Below are positions 34,201-45,357 of a stretch of 64,000 bases of DNA, piece after piece. Each line of letters begins with the position of its first letter. The stretch's first letter is position 1. Below the pieces are notes generated by a model. It made no database searches. It was not told the origin of the DNA and saw nothing but the letters and a program-made list of their open reading frames with translations. A program made the position numbers and the translations under genes. Source of the DNA: Aquilaria yunnanensis (Eukaryota > Streptophyta > Magnoliopsida > Malvales > Thymelaeaceae); contig CM077597.1 of NCBI GenBank assembly GCA_039654915.1, positions 62,152,001-62,216,000 on the forward strand, read 5' to 3'.

Positions 34201-36655
34201 TTTTGATAAATTGTTCTTATGTGCCAAGAGGCTATGCTTTTTCTACCAATCGGACTTCACCTCTGGGGGTACCTTAAGGCTATGTTGAATTACACCCAGG
34301 TCTATCCCGAGCATATCCTTTGGAGTGTGAGGAAATAGATCTTTGTTCATTAATAGAAAGGATACAGGTTTTTCCTTGTCACCTTCATCTAGTTTTTTCC
34401 TTACTCGGGTACTTCGGCCAGGGCCAACTTCTACATCATCTATTTCTATTCTTTCAAGATCACTCCTTTCCATTTCTATTGCATCTTTGCTAGTCACGCT
34501 CTTCTCTCTTGAAGTCTGTACGTGAACTTTTGCCAGATTATGCCTTTCTTTGATGAACACTTTCCTAACTTTGGCCTAGTTGATGAGTATTTCTGAGTCA
34601 CCGTCATTCACCTTGAATGTGATAGTCAGGTATTTCATATTTATTTGAAAGTGAAGGTTGCCCTGCGTTTCTCTTATGAGGATGGTATTGTATGAAGATG
34701 AACCATGTCTTAGTGGAAGCAAAAAGTTCTTCCTTGGTGTGGACCGAGGCACCCCTTAGCATTAGGGGTAGGTGAATCCACCCAAGCAGGTAGGTGAGGT
34801 AACGAGTTTAAGATTACCCTAAGAAATATCCAAGTTCGGCAATAAGTGGGCGAACAGAAAATCGACATTTGATCCATCATCGAGAAGAACCATCTTCATA
34901 TTGCAGTGTCTGATTCTTTCCATGATTAGGAGAGGATCGTCATGTAGGAACTTCACAAATGACCCAACAGTTTAGGCCAGCTTGTTCATTGGGTTGTTGA
35001 ACTCTGTAACTACAATTTGCCTCACCTTCCTCTTTCTTTCAGCCAAAGGTAATTTAATGGTTATGGTTTGGATAACCATAGCTAAAGGTGGGGGATGCTT
35101 TCTAGGGTTTTGATTGGTTTAGCGGCTATTAAAGTCATACTCTTCATCGTCTACTTTTCTTTCATCACCCACTTTTTCCCGAGCCTTTGGTGATGGCACC
35201 TGCAAGTTCACCGAAGTTGCCTTTGTTTAATTAAGGACTAGATGTATTTTCTCAATTGGAAACAATCCTTGGTGTCATGCCCATGATCTTGGTGAAATTG
35301 GTAGAACTTCTTCATGTTTTTTTTGTTATCCGGGGTCATGGCCTTCGGACGTTTGATTGAAGTTCCTTGCCTTTCTAATCCCATGAGGATATTTGTCCTT
35401 ATTGTGTTTAGGGGTTGAATCTCATTGGCCTTTTTACCTTGGATTTTTTAGGTCTGCCTTTTCCCTCAGATTGATACTAAGGTTGGTGATGATTACCTCC
35501 AGATTGGTGATGCTCAGACTTTGGTGCTCCCATTCTTAGTTCCTTAGCTATCATTTATTGCTCTACCCTTTGAGAACTCGTAAAAGAACTGCAAATCCAT
35601 CCTTAGTCCGCTGATCGTTGTGAGGATTCAGATCCGGGGGCAGAAGTTAGGAACACTTAGTGATTCTCTGTTGAATCTCTTAACATAGTCCTCGATGGTG
35701 TCACCATTCTTGTGGGCTATATCAAACATTTGGACGAGTATCTTCACTGTCGGCCTTCTCTCTATGAATTGTTGGGTAAAGGTTATATATAATTCCTGAA
35801 AGCCCATTACGGTTGTGGGCGCCAAGTAGTTGTACCATACAATTGCTGGCTTGGATAAAGTGAGCTCGAAGAACCAGCAGTGGGTGGGGTTATCAGCCCC
35901 ATGCAACACCATGCTCCTTTTATATTTTGTTAGGTGGGCCTGAGGGTCACTTCACCCATCATACATTTCCCAACGTGGCACTTGGAAGTCATTGGTTCTA
36001 AGGGCTTCCACTATCGCCCTAATAAAGTAGGATTATTCTCCGATGAAGGTCTCGGATAACCTGGACAAAATTGGTTTTTAAGAGACCTATTTCTCAACAT
36101 TATCCAACCTTTAAAAACTTCTCTCCATCAGGATAGAAGTACCATCCTCTCCCTGTTGTCTAGGGGCCATAGGCAAGGGAGAATGATTTGTTTTTCTCGG
36201 CAAATAACTTTGATGTCGTGGTGAGAAAGACATCACTGTCGAAGAAAGGCTACTATGGTGGGAAGTCCTTGGCTCTTTTGATGTAGACCCTGCCACGTAC
36301 CAGCCATGAGGTGGAGGGTTATCTATTGAGGAATCCTCATGAAAGCTCCTATTTAGGGAACTCCGGCGAGATGAGCTGCATCCCTTTTGCAGGTGGACCT
36401 CTCGTGAAGGGGTCATTACATGAGAATGTGCACGTGAGCATCTTTGGTCAAGATTCTGCATCATTTTGGCTGCTATAAAGCACTTGAACTCGTACAGAAA
36501 GCCTATAGTGACTGTTAGAAGACATTGGTCCTCTAGAAGGAAAGGCTCTGAGGGTGATTGATCATCTGCCGATGGAGGCTTAAGCACAAACTGGGACATT
36601 GGAACGCCATCATCCTTAGAATACCGAGTCTCCATGACAGCGACTTGGGAACTCA
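31263..36655 (-). pseudogene. Element D: gag-pol remnant
   Basis: Collinear with E2 but broken throughout. Integrase remnant lies at 31263-32200, archaeal-type RNase H at about 32418-32900 (LYVDGTSGSEN near 32890), the degenerate RNase H1 at 32881-33560, RT at 33668-34021, protease near 34860 and gag at 35628-36707 (HGADNPTHCWFFELTL, VKRFNRESLSVPNF). RT has DIDD where active copies have YVDD. The gag C-terminal region keeps SQVAVMETRYSKDDG near 36640. It is useful mainly as an out-group for E1/E2. Confidence 0.85.
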
Positions 36656-36673
36656 TTCCCACAGATGGCACCA
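36656..36673 (-). promoter_or_regulatory. Element D: primer-binding site
   Basis: TGGTGCCATCTGTGGGAA on the minus strand, 2 bp inside the LTR; two differences from E1/E2/E3. Confidence 0.7.
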
Positions 36674-36675
36674 AA

Positions 36676-37287
36676 TGATCCTCTAGCACATCTTCAATGT
36701 AGGACATGTTGAACCTCTAGTAGACCGTTGCCCAAGTAGTAGTTGTAGCATGTGAAGAATAAGGGTTACGAGCTCCCTTGAGTGTGTTTTTGGCGGGGGG
36801 GGGGGGGGGGGGGGGATCTCCGATGCCCAAGTTAGTATGCGAGGGGAAAAGTTGATAGGAGTTTAGAGTAGAGAATAAAAAAGGAGGATACATCTTCTTC
36901 CTTACCTGGGAGCCTCCCTCGAGTATTTAAAGGACACCAGGAGGGGAAGGCCGTTACACCCAGCCTGACTAGATTAGGACACATGTTTGGCTGGATTTGG
37001 TCAGTACCTTCAGAGAGAGGTGTCTACAGTTGGCCATAGGCGGTGATGCCAAGAAGGTAGGTGCATGTGCAAGGTTTCTGTCAGAGATCCCCGAACTGTA
37101 TTTGTCGTTTCTCCTTAAGACCACTCGGGATCTAAGATCTCTTGGGACACGGATTTCCCTCAAGGGTGACTAGAGAAAGCCATTTGAATGCCGTGACCAT
37201 TTTCGGGAGTGATTTCTTTTATTGAGGGTAACAGACCTATGTTCCCGAGGTTGGTCATATACACTACTGAGAATGTTAAAGAGTCTT
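36676..37287 (-). mobile_element. Element D: 5' LTR, truncated, with a 21-base G run
   Basis: It begins TGATCCTCTAGC next to the PBS and is collinear with the LTR at 15617, but stops at GAGTCTT (37287) where X-family sequence starts. About 90 bp of the LTR outer end is missing. A run of 21 G (36795-36815) occupies the position of the GC hairpin found in the other LTRs. The part 36981-37287 is repeated at 40097 and 40694. Confidence 0.8.
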
Positions 37288-38324
37288 TGACATTGTTACG
37301 GCCCTTCTAGAGGGAGGTAAGGACTTTAGAATTTAGTTTAGAAGTTTAATTTAAGTTTGTCTAGCAAGAATTAAGAAGTTTGCCAAAGTTCACTAAGTTC
37401 CGACAAGAATAAAGCTCTGAACTAAGTTCAGGGGCAAAATGGTAATTTTGCACCCTGAATGGCCGGGACGAGTCCCGAGTGTTTTAAAATGAATTTTTAG
37501 AACTTAACTTTTAACCTTAACTCAAACTCAACAAATAGACAAGAATTTAATCAAGAACTGTTAAGTTACAAAGATGGGGGACCTAATTGCACTTAACTTG
37601 AAACCTTGGTGATCTTGGTTGCTAAGTGAGGGTTTAAGAAGGGAAAGAGGGGGAGAAGCTGCCATTAACACGTTCTTAAGCTTCCCTCACTCATTTCTCT
37701 CTCAAATTGAACTTGGAATCAAGTGATCTTGGTGTCAAAAGGTGCAATTAAGGGTGTTTAAGCTTGGAGGATGCATTTTCAAGCTTGAATCCATGTTTTT
37801 GAAGCTTGGAGAGGCGTTTTTCTCCATCCCCTGTTTTTGAACGAGGTATGATTCATGTTCTTGATTGAATTCGTGTTATTTGATTGATTGGAAGCTTGGG
37901 TTTTGGTTGGAAGAGGCGTTTTTGATGTTTTAGAGCTTTGTTTTGGTATGGTTTTGTGTAGAACTTTGGAAGCTTGTTTGGAAGAGGAAGGGTTCGAATT
38001 CTTGCTTGTTCTTGGTGTTAAGGTAAGGGAGAAAGTGTTTTTAAGTTGTTGGATTGCTTTTGAATTGAAATGGATTGAGAAAGTTGAGTAATTTTTGGGT
38101 ATGGTATGAAGAAACGTTTTGGGAATTATGATGGACTAGCTAAATTCGAAGGATTGGTTTGATGCTTCTAATGCATCATAGTTTGGCTTTGATAGTTGGT
38201 TTTGTTCCTTGCAACATGTACTTCATGTGTATGAAATTTGGTAACTTTTGATGCATGTTTGCTATATGTATTTGGTTGCCAAAGTTCGTAGCAGCAATCG
38301 GCCAAATTCTGCATTTCTGCAGAA

Positions 38325-38452
38325 TTGGCGACGCGGCGCCAATTGGCCCGAAAATTGGTGACGCGTCGCCAATTCAATTTTTCTTCACAGAGCGTCTGCT
38401 CGTCGGCGACGCGTCGCCAATTCCTTTTTGCCTTTGGCGACGCGGCGCCAAC
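38325..38452. repeat. Cluster of four CpG-rich palindromes in X2
   Basis: Four copies of a TTGGCGACGCGTCGCCAA-like sequence at 38325-38344, 38355-38374, 38403-38422 and 38434-38451. The second and third have the perfect GCGTCGC half; the first and fourth read GCGGCGC. Each could form a hairpin, and each is much richer in CpG than its surroundings. Confidence 0.75.
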
Positions 38453-38880
38453 ACCTAAAAATGGAGGGTTTGACTTTTTGCTGCGTTGACCCGACCGAGA
38501 CTACGGAAGGCTCGGAACGTGCCTAAGGGTCCGAGGATCCCGATGGTACTCCGAAACTTCCGAAAGTCCCACCGGAAGTATGAGTTTTCTTGAACTGTTT
38601 GAGGTAAGTAAGTTGCTTAGGCAACAAGTAAGGAAACAAATGTTGCAATTGAACTTAATTAGCTATCAATAGCTCAGGTGAGAGGTTTAGAACCCTCGTC
38701 GGCCTAGCCGTGCGGTAGCCACGAGGCCCCGAGGCGAAACCTTGTTCATCTAGTTTACATCAAAGAGGCCCTGCGGCCTAGTCTACAAGTCCCATCATAA
38801 ATTCCCCTGCATAACAACTAGGTGAGAGGTTCTATGTTTGAATGAGGCTTGCTAAGGTTCGCCCTTGAGCCATATGATAG

Positions 38881-38985
38881 GTTGCTAAGTGATAGCGCTT
38901 GGCCTATATGTCAGGTTGCTAAGTGATGGCGCTTGGCCTGTATATGTGTCAGGTTGCTAAGTGATTGCACTTGGCCTGATACAGA
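38881..38985 (+). repeat. Small tandem repeat in X2
   Basis: Three units start GTTGCTAAGTGAT at 38881, 38915 and 38953 (34 and 38 bp apart), each followed by xGCxCTTGGCCT. A weaker unit precedes them near 38849. Confidence 0.75.
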
Positions 38986-39507
38986 GGACTACTTGAGGAG
39001 AGGTCTACCGGCCTAGTATATATATATATGACTAGTACCCTCATGCTGTGTGAGCTCGCAGCCAGAGTCCTAGTAATTTTTCTTGCAGGTACATCGAAGA
39101 CCCTTACTGAGAATGTTGAATTCTCACTCCCTGTTTGTTATGCAGAGTCTGGAGTAGCAGGACCGGATAATCACTGAGGATTATCACGGTAGTACCTTTT
39201 TGTCTGTAAAGGTACGGTAGTTGAGAAACTTTAAGTTTCTAGCCTGCTTAAGTGTTTAGTTGGTCTGTTGGTCAGGCTGTGGTACTAACTTGTTTCTTCC
39301 TTTTGGCTGCAGAGCCTAGTAGCACTTGGCACAGGACTTGTGAGACTCGCCACTGGGACAGGAGTCCAAAGTGGGAGCTAGGGTAAAAGATCTCAGCAAA
39401 GTCTTGTATTTTGATACAGTACTTTATTTAGCCTCCAGTATTTATGTTATAAAGAGTCCTTGACTCAGGGGATTGTTCTCTGGGTGAGAGCATTAGTTAC
39501 TTATGTA

Positions 39508-40096
39508 TAAATGCTTTCACGAGCGGTGTATGTGTAGTTAATCACTCAAAGGTTGATTTTGATATGCTTTGGCATTTTGTATTTATTTATATAGAATTTT
39601 ACTTAGCCGGCTAAATGTCTAAATGATTAAATGTTTTATGGTTTTAATAAACCAAGTCAAAGCATAAGTGCATACATATTGCATTTCTAGGTTAATCAAC
39701 TAGTAGCATTGGATTTAATCCACACACATAACCAGCTAGCCAATTACAATCCACCGTGAGACAAACGCTCACAGGGTATCCCGGGCAGGGGCACGGGGAT
39801 CGTGTCAGACATGGCTGTCCTTGGCCCCTACCCAAGAAGCGTATGAGAGTTTGTCTCAGAGTGGTTGTAATTGGCTAGCTGTATATGTGCATGAATTAAA
39901 CCTCTGTGATACTATTTGATTAACCTAGGGCATGCAAGATGCATGTTGTTTATGCTTTGAGTTAGATTAACAAAATCCATAAAACATTGACTTGGCCAAA
40001 AGGTTTCCATAGAAAACAAGTTCAAATAGACAAAGCATACAAAATTAACATCTATGTGAGTTTACTACACATAACAACTGTTTGGGAGCATTCAAA
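39508..40096. repeat. Large inverted repeat centred at 39807/39808
   Basis: The left arm (39508-39807, right end of X2) and the right arm (39808-40096, start of X') are diverged reverse complements with almost no spacer. Matching blocks include AATTGGCTAGCTG and TTTGTCTCA. The arms come from insertion of one family member into another in opposite orientation. Confidence 0.75.
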
Positions 40097-41285
40097 ACAT
40101 GTTCAGTTGGATTTGGTCCATACCTTCAGAAAGAGGTGTCTATAGCTGGCCATAGGCAGTTATGCCCAGAAGGTAGGGGCGTGTGTAAGGTTTCTAACAG
40201 AGATCCCGCAACTGTATTTATTGTTTCTCCTTAAGACCACTTGGGGATCTGAGACCCCTTCGGACAAGGATTTCCCTCGAGGGTGACTAAAGAAAGCCAT
40301 TCGAATGTGTGGACAGCTTTTGGGAGGCATTTCTTCTATCGAGGGTAACAGACCTCCATTCTTGAGGTTGGTAATATGCACTCCTGAGGTTGGCAAAGAG
40401 TCCTTGACATGGCCACCCTGGGGCCCTACCTAGGAAGCGTGTGAGAGTTTGTCTCACAGTAGTTGCAATTGGCTAGCTATATATGTGCATGAATTAAACC
40501 TCTGTGGTACTAGTTGATGAACCTAGAATATGCAAATTCATACTGTTTATTCTTTGACTTAGATTAACAAAATCTACAAAACATTAACTTTGCCAAAAGA
40601 TTTCCATAGAAAACAAGTTCAAATAGACAAAGCATACAAAATTAACATTTATATAAGTTTACTACACACAATAGCTATGTGGGAGAATTCATAACATGTT
40701 CGGCTAGATTTGGTTCATACCTTTAGATAGAGGTGTCTACAGCTGGCCATACGCAGTTATGCCAGAAGGTAAGGGTGTGTGCAAGGTTTTTGCATAGATC
40801 CTTCAACTGTATTTGTCATTTCTCCCTAAGACCACTCGAGGATCTGTGGCCCCTTAGGACAAGGATTTCCCTCAAGGGTGACTAGAGAAAGCCATTCAGA
40901 TGCACGGACCATTTTTGGGCGGCATTTCTTTTTTCAAGAATAATAGACCTATGTGAGGTTGGTAATATACACTCCTAAAGATGGCAAAGAATATTTGACA
41001 TGGCCGTCCTTGGCCCCTGCCTAGGAAGCCTGTGAGAGTTTCTCTCACGGTGGTTGCAATTGGCTAGCTGTATATGTGCACGAATTAAACCTCCGTGATA
41101 CTAGTTAATGAACCTAGAATATACAAGATTCATGCTATTTATGCTTTGACTTGGATTAACAAAATCCATAAAACATTGACTTGGCCAAAAAGGTTTCCAT
41201 AGAAAATAAGTTCAAAGAGACAAAGCATACAAAATTAACATTTATGTGAGTTTACTACACATAATAGCTGCGTGGGAGGATTCAT
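40097..41285. repeat. Copies 2 and 3 of a ~597-bp chimeric tandem repeat
   Basis: Each unit joins a ~308-bp D-LTR fragment (starting ACATGTTCxG at 40097 and 40694) to a ~290-bp X' fragment (starting TGACATGG at 40405 and 40996). Copy 1 is at 36981-37287 plus 39808-40096, split by X2. Unit lengths of 597 and about 591 and identical junction types show that the joint formed once and was then multiplied. Confidence 0.8.
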
Positions 41286-41459
41286 ACATAAAGTAGACCA
41301 ATGCCCTCACCCAAGAGCAACCTCATAGTCTAGGACTCCTCAAAACATAGTACTATTAGTTGTCTCCATTGTCTATGTTTTGAAGAGTCCTAGACTCTCG
41401 GGTTGCTCTTAGGTGAGGGCATTAATCTACTTTATGTATGAATGCTCCCACATAGTTGG
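41221..41459. repeat. Second inverted repeat (X'/X''), right arm split by E3
   Basis: The left arm 41221-41350 pairs with 41373-41459 and continues after E3 at 48583-48630. The spacer is 22 bp. Blocks such as CATACATAAAGTAGA and TCTACTTTATGTATG are exact complements. It resembles a foldback created by two inverted X-family pieces. Confidence 0.75.
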
Positions 41460-42359
41460 TGATGGCTTTGGGTGGCCATCGTAGATGTTCCCGCTGTGGC
41501 TCCACGACGGGAGTAACAGGGACCTCCTGAGGAGTGTTACATGGGGCCGTCCGGTGATGGATAGCAGTAGCCGAGAAAGCTTTCCGGTGCTGGAAAGAGC
41601 CTAAAACGGGGATGTCCCTAAGTAGTCATCACCTGAAAGGCGCAGAAAACAGGGGTTAGGAGGTCCCCGGAGTGGTTTTCTGGGGAGGAGCCTCCGACGC
41701 CCAAGTCAGTGCCTCTAAATGGTGACAAAGAGTAAGCACAAAATAGACTTGCCGGGAGCGTTTATCTGATATGCTCAGAAGGGAAAGAATCTCACCGGAG
41801 GCATTTTTCGGGCAAGTCTGGAGGAGAAAAAAGGGGGGGGGGGAGCTAGCCCTCGGAGCCCCAAAAAACTCCCCTACTATAAATAGGAAAAAATGAGCCC
41901 CTCAGATTGTGACACGTGTATGGACGGATGCCGCCCGTACCTCTGACCCAAAGAGTGGCCACCCGCCTGCAGGCTTTCTCGGGCAGTGGCTTATCGAGAA
42001 CTGTGTCGCAGCGTGTCAGAGTGCAGACTGCATGGCCTGTCAGAGTGCTTGAGGTCGCCTGTCTAGTGCGTACCGGTGAATATGTCAGAGACTCATTCGT
42101 GGCACCCATCGCTCGTCCGAGGTCCCTTCGGCCGACTTTATATTTTAGGGGGAACCAAAAAGGACCTTTCCCCGGGGTGATACTATTTCTTCAGGGTGTT
42201 CTTATTCTTCCGAAGTCGGTTCATTCGTCCTCTGATGGAGAGGCGATATGGTAATTTCCCGAGGTTGGTACGATGGGGCTTCCGAGGTCGTATACCTCAT
42301 ATGTTTGGCTCCCTGTTTCTCCGAAGTCAATGGACAGGGCGATAGCACTTCGACTATCA
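41460..42359 (-). mobile_element. E3: 3' LTR (900 bp)
   Basis: Plus-strand TGATGGCTTTGGG to CGACTATCA. It shares the GGAGGTCCCCGGAGTGG...GGAGCCTCCGACGCCCAAGTCAGTG block with E1. A minus-strand TATA box (plus ACTATAAATAGG) lies at about 41877. Confidence 0.85.
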
Positions 42360-42376
42360 CATGCCCTCCTTCGGAA
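42360..42376 (-). promoter_or_regulatory. E3: polypurine tract
   Basis: Plus strand CATGCCCTCCTTCGGAA adjoins the LTR; the minus strand is purine-rich followed by CATG as in E1 and E2. Confidence 0.65.
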
Positions 42377-42765
42377 AGCCGGAGTGTAACTTCTGTTTGT
42401 AGCCCTTTCAGGAGCACTTTCAGAGGATCCGGCTTATATTGTTTGCAAGGAAGGTACTTCGCCATTTTAAGCGCGTAGTTTGTTCGGGCGGATGTCGCAC
42501 ACCTGCCTTTCGGCGTCCTCGAGATTTCCAATCTTTTATTTTCTATCTTAAATAAGTGGACTGTCATGCCTTGAAACTGGGCGTGTCAATCTGGGGATGC
42601 ACCCAAATCTTCAGGATGTCAAAAAACATGCCCTAGTTTGTCTTGATGGTCGACATGTGGCAAGCGTCAATTGGGATGGCACATTTTTTTGCGTGGGAAG
42701 GGTAATTACGGTGACGTTTCATTCCCACGCAGCAGTCATGACGCCTTTTCAGTTGCCCTTACCTG

Positions 42766-42777
42766 CTCTATATAAGC
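42766..42777 (+). promoter_or_regulatory. E3: TATA box of the antisense gene
   Basis: CTCTATATAAGC on the plus strand occupies the place of the E1 antisense TATA box; GACATGTGGC lies upstream near 42653. The rest of 42377-43130 is promoter, leader (CGGAGC...GACGGCATCC resembles the E1 leader) and part of intron 1. Confidence 0.55.
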
Positions 42778-43130
42778 GTCCTCCTGCCATTCTTTTCCTT
42801 TGTTGTTTCTTTGCTCTCGCCCTTGCTCTCATTTTCTCTCACCTTTTCCATCTCTTTCAGTGACGGTCTGCACGGCGGAGCGATTTCTGGCCATTATTTA
42901 CGACGGCATCCAGGAATCTGACTTTGGCAAGGCTATTCGTGAGTGCCTTTCTCAGGAATCGTTCGACTTTTGTTAACTTCTCAGCCTCCCGAAGTGGTAT
43001 TTTTTCGGTGTTTGCTGACATTTTCCTTTCTTCCCGAGGCTCTTCCTTTTTTAGGCTAACCATTTTTGGACTCACATTTTCAGCTTCAGTGCCTTTTTGG
43101 ACTCATACTGATGCTTTTCCCCATTTTCAG

Positions 43131-44805
43131 AGATGGCTGACGATTCTACCGCCTACTACAAGAGTCTTTTCCTTGGTCAGGTAGAGAAGGGAGAACAAGC
43201 AAAGAAAAGTGGTTCCAAAAGACGTAAGTCTACTGGGAGTGGACCATCTTCCGCCAATAAGTCAAAGAAGAGGGCCCTTACTCCACCCTCGGAGGATGTG
43301 GTGGAGGTTGATGAAGTTATTGCTACTTCCACCAAGGTTGCTATCTCAACCGATGGGATAGCCACATCCACCGATGCTACTGCGACCTTCGCCATGGTTG
43401 ATGTCACTCCGATATCCACCAGGGTTGCTGCCCCCTCCGAACTAGCTGTGACATCTTCTCAGGCTGATACTGCTGCAGCCGAGGTGCCGGCCGGAGTAGT
43501 CACCCTTTTCACTCCATCGAGTCCTATCTCGTCGGTGGAGGATTTAGGCTCTTTGCCTGAGAGTCCTACTGTTAAAAAGATGGAGAGACGTCGCAAGGAC
43601 AAAGGCAAGCATATTCCAGCCTTTGTGGAGGAGGGTACCGAGGTTGCGCAAGGTTTGCGTCGGATTCTTTTTTAACACCTCGTCGCTCATGACTTGTGTT
43701 TCCAGGGAGCCCTTCCTGACTTGCGCCCCTCTATTCTTGCAGAAGACCGCGCGGCCACCATATGGATGGTTGACCATGCCCAAAGACGGGCTCTCCGGGA
43801 CTCTCTTCTTCCAAAAGACAATGTTCCGAGGGAGCCATTTTGGTCTTTCACGGAGGACATGAACTTGTTCTCCAGGGATTGCCAAGACATGGCTCCCGAG
43901 ATGGCGAGGGGTGTTCTTACCGAGGATTCTTCCAAGGCCGTTGCCGAGGAGTGTGCTTCTGGGGATATCCTCGCCGCTATAGTTTCTGAACACGCCACTC
44001 AGGTGATCCTTTTGGCCTTATCTTTTTTGCCCATGTGTTTTGCCTTCCCTTATGCTGCTTTCGCTGAGGATTTTCTCCTTCTTCTTCGTAGCTTTTGGGG
44101 TACAGTGAGCACCTCCGAGTTTGGGCGGCAGAGCAGTCTTCTGCCTGAGCTCGGGCTCACAGCGAATTGGAGAAGGCCAGGCTCTTCTGTATTAACTCAG
44201 ACATAGCTAATGTCGAGTTGAGGCGCATAGCCAGGGAGAAGGTGGCTTAGCTCCGGGATGAGTTCCTGATAGGCCAATCGGACCTCTTGAAGGACTTTGG
44301 AGAGGAGGTTGTGCGCTTGACTTTGGCCAATGAGGTTATTCAGAAGGAGAAAGAAGAAGAAGCTGCCCTTCTGAAGAAGACTCTTGCCGAAAAAGCGGCT
44401 CTTCAAGCCAGGGTCTATTTTCTGAGGAGGAGTGCGATGAAGAGAAGGAACGTAAAAGGACTGGTGAGGAGGATTGCCGATCTTAAGGAGGAGGTCCTGG
44501 GTCTCAAGAAAGAGGTTGCTGGTCTTGAGAATGAGGCGGACTTGCTCGACGTGGAAAAGGACAAAGCCGTCCAAATGTCGAAGGTATCCTTTCAGGACGG
44601 CTTCTGTCTAGCTCGTCATCAATTTCTGCAGTAATTCCCGGACCTCGAGACCTCCTTTCTTGCGGCCCTGGATATTCCCGAGGGTCCTTGGTGGACTTGG
44701 TCAAAAGTTGATCACCTCAACCTGCCACCTGTTCCTCTTCTTGCGTTGAAGGCGACGGCTAGAAACATGGGAGCCGAAACTTCTCGCGTCGCTGGGGATC
44801 CTTAG
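43131..44805 (+). pseudogene. E3: antisense gene lacking exon 1
   Basis: Exon 2 starts after CCATTTTCAG at 43131 (ATGGCTGAC, then YYKSLFLGQVEKGEQAKK) and runs to about 43652. Exon 3 is about 43707-44000 (HAQRRALRDSLLP, WSFTEDMNLFS) with donor CAGGTGATC. Exon 4 starts after TTCGTAG near 44091 and holds the coiled coil and FQDGFCLARHQ near 44600. Stops sit in exon 4 (near 44250 and at 44632-44634). The Transposase_28-like exon 1 is deleted, so only the C-terminal half of the protein could be encoded. Splice positions match E1, which supports the exon model. Confidence 0.8.
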
Positions 44806-45357
44806 GCATCGTAGGCTTTTTCATTTTTGTGCTTCTCTTGTACTCCTCTTGTACGAAAAGACCTTCTTTAATGGATTCTTGTTCATTTCTTCACTCTATC
44901 TTACTTGGGCAATTTTTGTTTTCTAGTTGCCCTGGCTACTTTCGGCAATTTTTGTTTTCTAGTTGCCCATCCTTGCTCTTTTTGCTGGCCGATCTGGCTT
45001 TCTCGGCCACTCTTAATTTGACAAAGTCTTTTCAAGCGAACACTAGTCTGTCCTCATTGATTGCCTTTGATGGACTTCGTGCTTCTTTTCTTTTCTTTTT
45101 TTTTAGATGGAAAACATATCATATCCTTCGGGCACGTGTGCTTCAGCTTTGTTCGGCGGGTAACCTGTACAGGAGAAAAGAGAATTTTTTTTTTTTAAGT
45201 ACAGCTTGTTCATCTAAAAATTCTAAGTATAGAATAAAATTCTAAGTATAGAATTCTTCTAGGATATTTCTCAATTTTCTCCCATTGATGCTGCCAAGCT
45301 GATAATCCTCTCTTTCGGACCTCGCCCTAAATCAAGCGAGGTCATTTTTTCATAGTG
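44806..45357. other. E3: spacer downstream of the antisense gene
   Basis: Pyrimidine-rich non-coding sequence with two GGCAATTTTTGTTTTCTAGTTGCC-type segments near 44908 and 44944, a possible short duplication. No gene seen. Confidence 0.5.

Larger units (their letters stand above)
15617..37287 (-). mobile_element. Element D: old Tat element, split by E1
   Basis: Components in transcription order (right to left) are a truncated 5' LTR (36676-37287), PBS, gag-pol remnant (31263-36655), spacer, antisense gene (30695-28644 and 17478-17084), PPT and 3' LTR (16348-15617). E1 sits between 17479 and 28638; GTCCC is duplicated at both sides, and removing E1 rejoins the codons of LHLVP and KGQVLLLAP. 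The outermost part of the 5' LTR was lost or displaced by the X family at 37288. Confidence 0.85.
37294..39807 (+). mobile_element. X2: 2.51-kb solo-LTR-like insertion
   Basis: It begins TGTTACGGCC and ends ATCGTGTCA, flanked by GACAT at 37289-37293 and 39808-39812. Size and the TGTTACG start resemble X1 at 5635-8115. It contains no credible gene: the 67-codon frame at 37888-38091 is G/T-rich without homology. It carries a cluster of CpG-rich palindromes and a small tandem repeat. A solo LTR of a long-LTR gypsy family is the likeliest reading. Confidence 0.65.
37288..41350 (-). mobile_element. X': insert family copy in D's LTR, interrupted by X2 and tandemly multiplied
   Basis: X' starts TGACAT at 37288. 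The rest resumes at 39808 (GACATGGCTG), after X2 inserted six bases from its end and duplicated GACAT. Its first ~290 bp recur at 40405 and 40996, each time preceded by the same D-LTR fragment. The last copy runs on to about 41350. It is the reverse complement of the right end of X2, so X' and X2 are one family in opposite orientations. No coding capacity is visible. Confidence 0.65.

Noticed and set aside
37294..39807. X2 as a DNA transposon or MITE, because of the large inverted repeat
   Set aside because: TG...CA ends, a 5-bp duplication and an explanation of the palindrome by insertion into an inverted relative favour a solo LTR; the inverted arms are not at the element's two ends.
43133..43675. 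A stand-alone host gene at 43133-43675
   Set aside because: It is exon 2 of E3's antisense gene, collinear with exon 2 of E1 and E2, and lies inside an element bounded by LTRs and TSD.
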